From Rhizophagus clarus (taxonomy: Eukaryota > Glomeromycota > Glomeromycetes > Glomerales > Glomeraceae), in assembly GCA_015698045.1 (NCBI GenBank), contig BLAL01000295.1:186001-250000 (forward strand): DNA of 64,000 nucleotides, given 5' to 3'. Position numbers and translations under genes: made by a program. The notes beneath the pieces are model-generated. The model was given only the letters and a program-made list of their open reading frames with translations, had not been told where the DNA came from and did no database searches. This document shows positions 59,339 to 64,000 of the stretch, piece after piece (the first letter of the stretch is position 1; each line of letters opens with the position of its first letter).

Positions 59339-59740
59339 TTACAGTATCTGGTTTTCCGTAAGATTGCTCGATGTCCTATGCTTTTTTATTACCCTCTCTT
59401 CACTTCGAGAATCTGAATCCGGTTTTTGTACCTCATTCAACAACCATACAATATGACCGAGAACTTTCTTAACCATATTTTCCATATTCTCATCTTTATA
59501 TACAACGATCACAGGTTCGGATAGTTTGAATCTTAGCCTGTCTATCTCGTTTGCCTTACATTTACGGTTGGTTAAAGCGGATTCGAGCTGAACGACATTC
59601 TGTTCTTCCTTTACTTCTGTTACGTGTCAACGGTTTTTGCGGATTGGAGTAAGTCTATTGCGAAATCGACTGGTCCGTGACGACCTAACGATAAACTCTA
59701 TATTTTCAGGAAATAAAAATTTAGTACGCAACGCTACCAT
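59339..59740 (-). pseudogene. 134-codon frame with one internal stop
   Basis: From an ATG at 59740 the minus frame runs M-V-A-L-R-T-K-F-L-F-P-E-N, has one TGA after R-K-N-R, and continues in the same frame through E-V-K-E-E-Q-N-V-V-Q-L-E-S-A-L and V-K-K-V-L-G-H-I-V-W-L-L-N-E-V to a TAA at 59339. Codon quality and length argue for former coding use. The stop may lie in an unrecognised intron or be a true nonsense change. Family unknown. Confidence 0.45.
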
Positions 59741-60389
59741 TTTCTTTATCTTACATTTACGCACTTATATATAAGACTGCGTTCGAAGTCATAACCTTTT
59801 TTTTTTTTTTGAAAGAAAAAAAGTAACCACTTGCGAATAATTGGTATCTTGAGTAAGAAATATATAAATATATGTTGTTCTTCCAGTAATTTTCGTTGTA
59901 TTACTTCCAAATCATTTGCTAATATTAGATAGTAATATTTCGGGCGAATTGTGGAATAGCATTCGAAAAATTACAACTAATTAAAAAAAAATAAATATGC
60001 CCATTAGTACATTATATAAGCGATCTTCTTTCTTTTATTTTTTATACTTAATTTAAATTTAAACTAAAAAAAAAACGTGTTTCGAACAAAATAAGTCGTT
60101 TTTTTTTTAAACGAACGAACGCAAAGAAAGATCATTGAATTTACATCTTTCGTAGCTTTTGTTATATGAAGCATAATCCATAAATTTATAATCATACATA
60201 ACTAATTTTATACACGTGTTTTATATAACCCATGTTTTCTAATTTTCTACATACTCTAAATCTATAAATATTAATTAAACCTAAATTGTGTATAGATTAA
60301 GAAACTGAAAAACATAAATTGAAAAATCAAACACTCATTCTAACATGAAACTCATTGATAAACGTAAGCCTCGTTGCATTGTTGAAGAC
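59741..60389. other. Intergenic spacer
   Basis: T and A runs at 59798-59823 and 60067-60112. No gene seen. Confidence 0.4.
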
Positions 60390-61090
60390 TAATTAATCTT
60401 CATGGATTTACTTCTTAATAAAACTTCGTGATTTTTAACACGTTTATTTAAATCGCCGTTGATTTCCTCTTCGACCTTTTTAGGAAGTTTTGATTCGAAA
60501 TTAGCGTTATTCTCTTGTGTAGTCATAGCGTCGTGTACTATTTTGATTCGTGAATTTTTCCTATACCTTTCTTTTCTTGCTCTTCTATATTTTCTTGCTT
60601 GATTAAGTTCGTGATCTTTTTTTGATTAAATTTAAATTCTTCCAATTATCATTTGGATCTTTAATCAGGAACACTTCTTCGAGTGTGCCTTTCTCTTCGT
60701 ATACTTTCACGACTTCGTCTAATTCTTCTTTAGTCTTGAAGTAATCTAGAGTCCACTCTTTATTTGCGATAATTACTTTTTTCGTATAAAACAACTTATA
60801 TTGGAACGTCAGTTACTTTGATAAATAGACTTGTACCTTCTTTGTAAATACTTATAGTATTGTTGTTACTTAACTATCCATTTCGTTGATTACTTTCTTG
60901 GGTAGTTTCAATGATTGGTATGGATCGTCTTGATTTTACTTGGCCTTCCCAAAAGATGATTAATGTTCTTTTAATCACACAACTTTCTTTTGATTTGTAG
61001 CTGTTACCATAGTATATTTAAATTTTCTTTTAATTTTTAATTTAATTAGTTGGCCTATTTCGTTCAAAACTGTCATTATTTTCTTCGTCT
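60390..61090 (-). pseudogene. Unrecognised gene remnant with frame break
   Basis: The minus frame at about 60794-60620 reads F-Y-T-K-K-V-I-I-A-N-K-E-W-T-L-D-Y-F-K-T and continues to N-W-K-N-L-N-L-I-K-K. At an A run the meaning shifts to another frame, which stays open to about 60390. That part has a very basic segment (Q-A-R-K-Y-R-R-A-R-K-E-R-Y-R-K) and ends V-L-L-R-S-K-S-M-K-I-N. Further upstream pieces (L-K-L-P-K-K-V-I-N-E-M-D) near 60880-60920 suggest the gene was longer. I do not recognise the family. A basic C-terminal tail could be nucleic-acid binding. Confidence 0.45.
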
Positions 61091-61756
61091 CGATATCTCG
61101 ACGGTATGTCGTAAAATAATATATCACATGATTCTTAGGAATTACGGATTAACCTGTGTAAAAAATGTGAAAATATGTTAGATTTTAAAATAACATTTTT
61201 TTTGTTTAAACTATTTCAACTGATTATGATGAACTGTTGAGTCATTATTATTAAGACAAAATAATTGGTAGATTAGATTATCAGATTGATTAGATTACGC
61301 GTCTAATTAAACTTGAAGTAACGCGTCTGATTAATAAGCATTGATCATATTTGCCTGATCCGATTGCACAATATAAATTTTTATTGTCATATGTCACGAT
61401 AACAATGGTCGGCATCTTGATTATTTTGATTTTCCCATCCAAAATTTTTTGACTCATGAGAATTTTTTTTAACAAAAAAAATTCTTTTTTTTCTTGTCCA
61501 TATTTTCTAAACACTTTATTTTTTACTTTTTATTTTCATCATTTCATTATTTCCTTATTCTTATCTTAATTATTTTATTTTTATCATTTTAAATTTTTAT
61601 TTTATTTTGTTATTTTTATTTAAATATTTTTGAAAGTGAGTGTTAAAGAGCGCTCAAGAGAGTACTATATATGACAGACTTCTTTTATGAAAAGCTTATA
61701 CATGATTTTCGTTTAATAAGAGGTCAATAACCTACAAGAATAAAAGTGAAGAATAT
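61091..61756. other. Spacer before the tandem array
   Basis: AT-rich. The minus frame at 61290-61514 contains M-P-T-I-V-I-V-T-Y-D-N-K-N-L-Y but no clear family. A partial copy of the array edge (taataagaggt) occurs at about 61708. Confidence 0.4.
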
Positions 61757-62742
61757 CTAATAAGAGGTAAGAGTTATAGGTGGGAGTGTTATAGAGTTAT
61801 TCTAAAAAGATATCAAGTAAGGTAATCTTTTAAACAGCATTGGCTTGTTTTCCCCCCTTTTTATTATAACTTATAATATCTCCTACCTTTAATGATTATT
61901 AAGTAAAATGTAAAAAGTCCAGTTATAAATAAAGCGGTAGGACTTGTAACTGGCTGCTCCTCCGTAGGGGGAAGTGATCCGCTATAGCGCATTTTCTTAC
62001 CTTTAATTTTCTTTCCTTTTAATGTAGATGAAATAGGAATATGAAATACATTGAAATTATTTCCACTACAATAACATATCTTATAAGAAAGAGGTAAGAG
62101 TTATAAGTGGGAGTGTTATAGAGTTATTCTAAAAAGATATCAAGTAAGGTAATCTTTTAAACAGCATTGGCTTGTTTTCCCCCCTTTTTATTATAACTTT
62201 ATAATATCTCCTACCTTTAATGATTATTAAGTAAATGTAAAAAGTCCAGTTATAAATAAAGCGGTAGGACTTGTAACTGGCTGCTCCTCCGTAGGGGGAA
62301 GTGATCCGCTATAGCGCATTTTCTTACCTTTAATTTTCTTTCCTTTTAATGTAGATGAAATAGAAATATGAAATACATTGAAATCATTTCTGCTGCAATA
62401 ACATATCTTATAAGAGGTAAGAGTTTTAGGTGGGAGTGTTATAGAGTTATTCTAAAAAGATATCAAGTAAGGTAATCTTTTAAACAGCATTGGCTTGTTT
62501 TCCCCCCTTTTTATTATAACTTTATAATATCTCCTACCTTTAATGATTATTAAGTAAAATGTAAAAAGTCCAGTTATAAATAAAGCGGTAGGACTTGTAA
62601 CTGGCTGCTCCTCCGTAGGGGGAAGTGATCCGCTATAGCGCATTTGCTTACCTTCAACTCTCTTTCTTTTTGGTATAGACGAATAGAGGTAGAAATGATT
62701 TCGAAATACATAGAAATTATCTCCATCACAATAACCGAAGAA
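61757..62742. repeat. Three-copy tandem array, units of about 325 bp
   Basis: Copies begin near 61757, 62083 and 62405; the anchor tctaaaaagatatcaagtaa stands at 61801, 62128 and 62451. The first two are almost identical, and the third diverges after the core. Each unit contains agcggtaggacttgtaactgg, then tcctccgtaggggga, then gtgatccgct. The outer agcgg/ccgct can pair, the inner tcctcc/ggggga can form a stem with a three-base loop, and ccagtta upstream can pair with taactgg. An aggtgggag/ctcctacct pair lies further out. The core is much GC-richer than the surroundings. Either a satellite, a multi-copy structured RNA or part of a mobile element. The minus-strand frame through it is chance. 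Confidence 0.85.
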
Positions 62743-63189
62743 ATTATATTACTATTTTCATTTAATTTTTAGTTTTATCTTACTTTGTTATTATAAAATA
62801 ATAAACAATTTTAGGATTGATCACTGCGTTGTTTACTGTAATTATTACGAGATATAAATAATAAAAAGTAATATAAAATTTTAATAATTAATTTTAATAA
62901 TGAATTCTTAATCTGTTATTATTTGAAAACAAATTGATTATAATCTTTAAAAATCTATCTGCTATGTAAAGTACACACATGCGAAATTTATCTATGCCTT
63001 GTGAAAAATAGATTCACGAAACGGAAGAAGGAAGCTCACATTTAACAACTTTAACAATAATGTTGACAATAATATTTGTTAATTACAAGTTTAGACTTCC
63101 TTATTCTTTCAACTAGAATTTTACTTCATCTTGCAGGTATACTAATTACATCATCATAAGTATTTCATTAACATCAAGAATCAATTATC
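62743..63189. other. Intergenic spacer
   Basis: AT-rich, nothing recognised. Confidence 0.4.
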
Positions 63190-63370
63190 TACATCTCTTA
63201 CATTATTCACATCAGCATCTGCATCGTCCAATGACCAAACTCCTCAATAGATGATACCTTCTCGAAGTCTGCCTTCTCGAAGTCTGGTTCTTTTTCGGTA
63301 GTAGTCAATACTTCCTTTAAGACTGATTCCTTTTCGGTGATTGATACCTCTTCAAAGACTGATTACTTTT
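63190..63370 (-). pseudogene. Low-complexity coding remnant
   Basis: The minus strand reads an open acidic stretch of repeated E-K-E/D and F-E-K/E-V units (T-E-K-E-P-D-F-E-K-A-D-F-E-K). It has a 15-base tandem duplication (ccttctcgaagtctg type) on the plus strand at 63260-63290. No start codon or family can be named. Confidence 0.3.
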
Positions 63371-63778
63371 CGATAGTTCTTTTTTTAACTTCGATAAATC
63401 GACTCGATTCCACTTTCTTTTTTTATTTCCATCCAAAATTTCTTTTAATTTCGAAAAACCTGTTAATCAATAATTTTATCATATAACGTTTCATATATTT
63501 AATTTTGTCTTTTCTTTCACTCCTTTTTTCCTTTCCTCAAAAATTTCATTTAGTTTTTTTTAAATCGAATGCTCATCAATAGCTTGTTCTTTGATAATTT
63601 ATATATTCAATTTTAATTTCATCGATATTTTTGTAAATTTTACGTCGTTCTTCAATTTGTATGTTCCGATTATTTGTTTACTTTGTTACTGATGATTAAA
63701 TCGTCAAAAAAAAAAATTTGAATTTATATCATTAACTTATAGTCAGGTAAGTTTTGATAAAATCGGATATATACTAAG
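63371..63778. other. Intergenic spacer
   Basis: AT-rich, nothing firm. It may contain more of the same decayed minus-strand reading frame. Confidence 0.35.
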
Positions 63779-63965
63779 GTTGCGTGCCATAAGTAATAAT
63801 TATTATATTCGAATTACAACCTAAACGTGTTGTAATATTATAAATACAAGTTGTAATTTGGTTGTAAATACTATGCTATTGTGGTTAACTGAAAGATGAT
63901 AATTCTGATTTACAACCATTATAATTACTTGATTTTTGGGCCTACAACTATTTACGGCAGGCAAC
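63779..63965. mobile_element. MITE with 5-bp target duplication, about 187 bp
   Basis: The left end gttgcgtgccataagta and the reverse complement of the right end gttgcctgccgtaaata match in 14 of 17 positions. The flanks carry actaa on both sides (63773-63777 and 63966-63970), with one extra base at the left. Inside, gttgtaa and ttacaac words repeat in both orientations. No coding capacity. Confidence 0.7.
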
Positions 63966-64000
63966 ACTAATATATACCTTTGTAAAATTTCTGTTTATCT

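Noticed and set aside
62452-62643. Minus-strand 63-residue frame
   Set aside because: It crosses the third tandem unit, and the nearly identical units do not keep it open, so it is not a conserved protein.
61757-62742. Array as tRNA or 5S rRNA genes
   Set aside because: A few tRNA-arm-like words occur, but there is no consistent acceptor stem, no T-arm consensus and no match to a 5S core.
1-64000. CRISPR arrays, bacterial operons or prophage signals
   Set aside because: Pervasive spliceosomal introns and fungal family content show nuclear eukaryotic DNA, and no regularly spaced short repeats with unique spacers were found.

Overview
The window is strongly AT-rich fungal nuclear DNA with many short GT-AG introns and long homopolymer runs. 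Its gene content is kinase-Sel1 fusions, BTB-BACK-TLDc proteins, NmrA-like proteins, an F-box protein and a large pure Sel1-repeat protein. This set, in tandem expanded families with many decayed copies, is typical of arbuscular mycorrhizal fungi (Glomeromycotina, Rhizophagus-like). The assignment is inferred from family content; no rRNA or marker gene is present to prove it.

Layout. 1-9065: a kinase-Sel1 block arranged as a mirror (decayed copy +, intact gene +, intact gene -, decayed copy -). 9066-11613: spacer with a Tc1/mariner-type MITE and a foldback element. 11614-18790: BTB-BACK-TLDc genes on + (three intact, two decayed). 19291-34324: NmrA-like genes on + (three intact, three decayed), interrupted by an approximately 5 kb spacer with a possible LINE remnant, a long-TIR element and a degenerate tandem array. 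34986-46398: BTB genes on - (three complete, one truncated after BACK, one decayed) enclosing one F-box gene on +. 48759-50951: a 730-residue Sel1-repeat gene on -. 52978-55962: a ten-exon gene on -, probably the KH-like/DUF7905 type, with an apparent one-base frame error. 55963-64000: gene-poor, with coding remnants, a three-copy tandem array of about 325 bp carrying a hairpin core, and a small MITE at the right edge.

Exon structures were worked out by hand. In the BTB family one phase-2 intron always falls just before the Y-I-Y-G/T motif. In the NmrA family seven exons of nearly fixed length recur, and all intact models close in frame. The families point to protein-protein signalling (kinase-like plus Sel1, BTB adaptors, F-box) and to NAD(P)-sensing (NmrA-like). 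No operon-like or pathway cluster is evident; the organisation is best explained by local duplication, inversion and decay. No LTR retrotransposon, Polinton or virus-derived element was recognised, and no tRNA, rRNA or CRISPR was found.

The most unexplained signals are the conserved hairpin in the 61757-62742 tandem array, the shared replacement of the kinase beta-3 lysine by arginine, and shared promoter blocks in the NmrA and minus-strand BTB genes.
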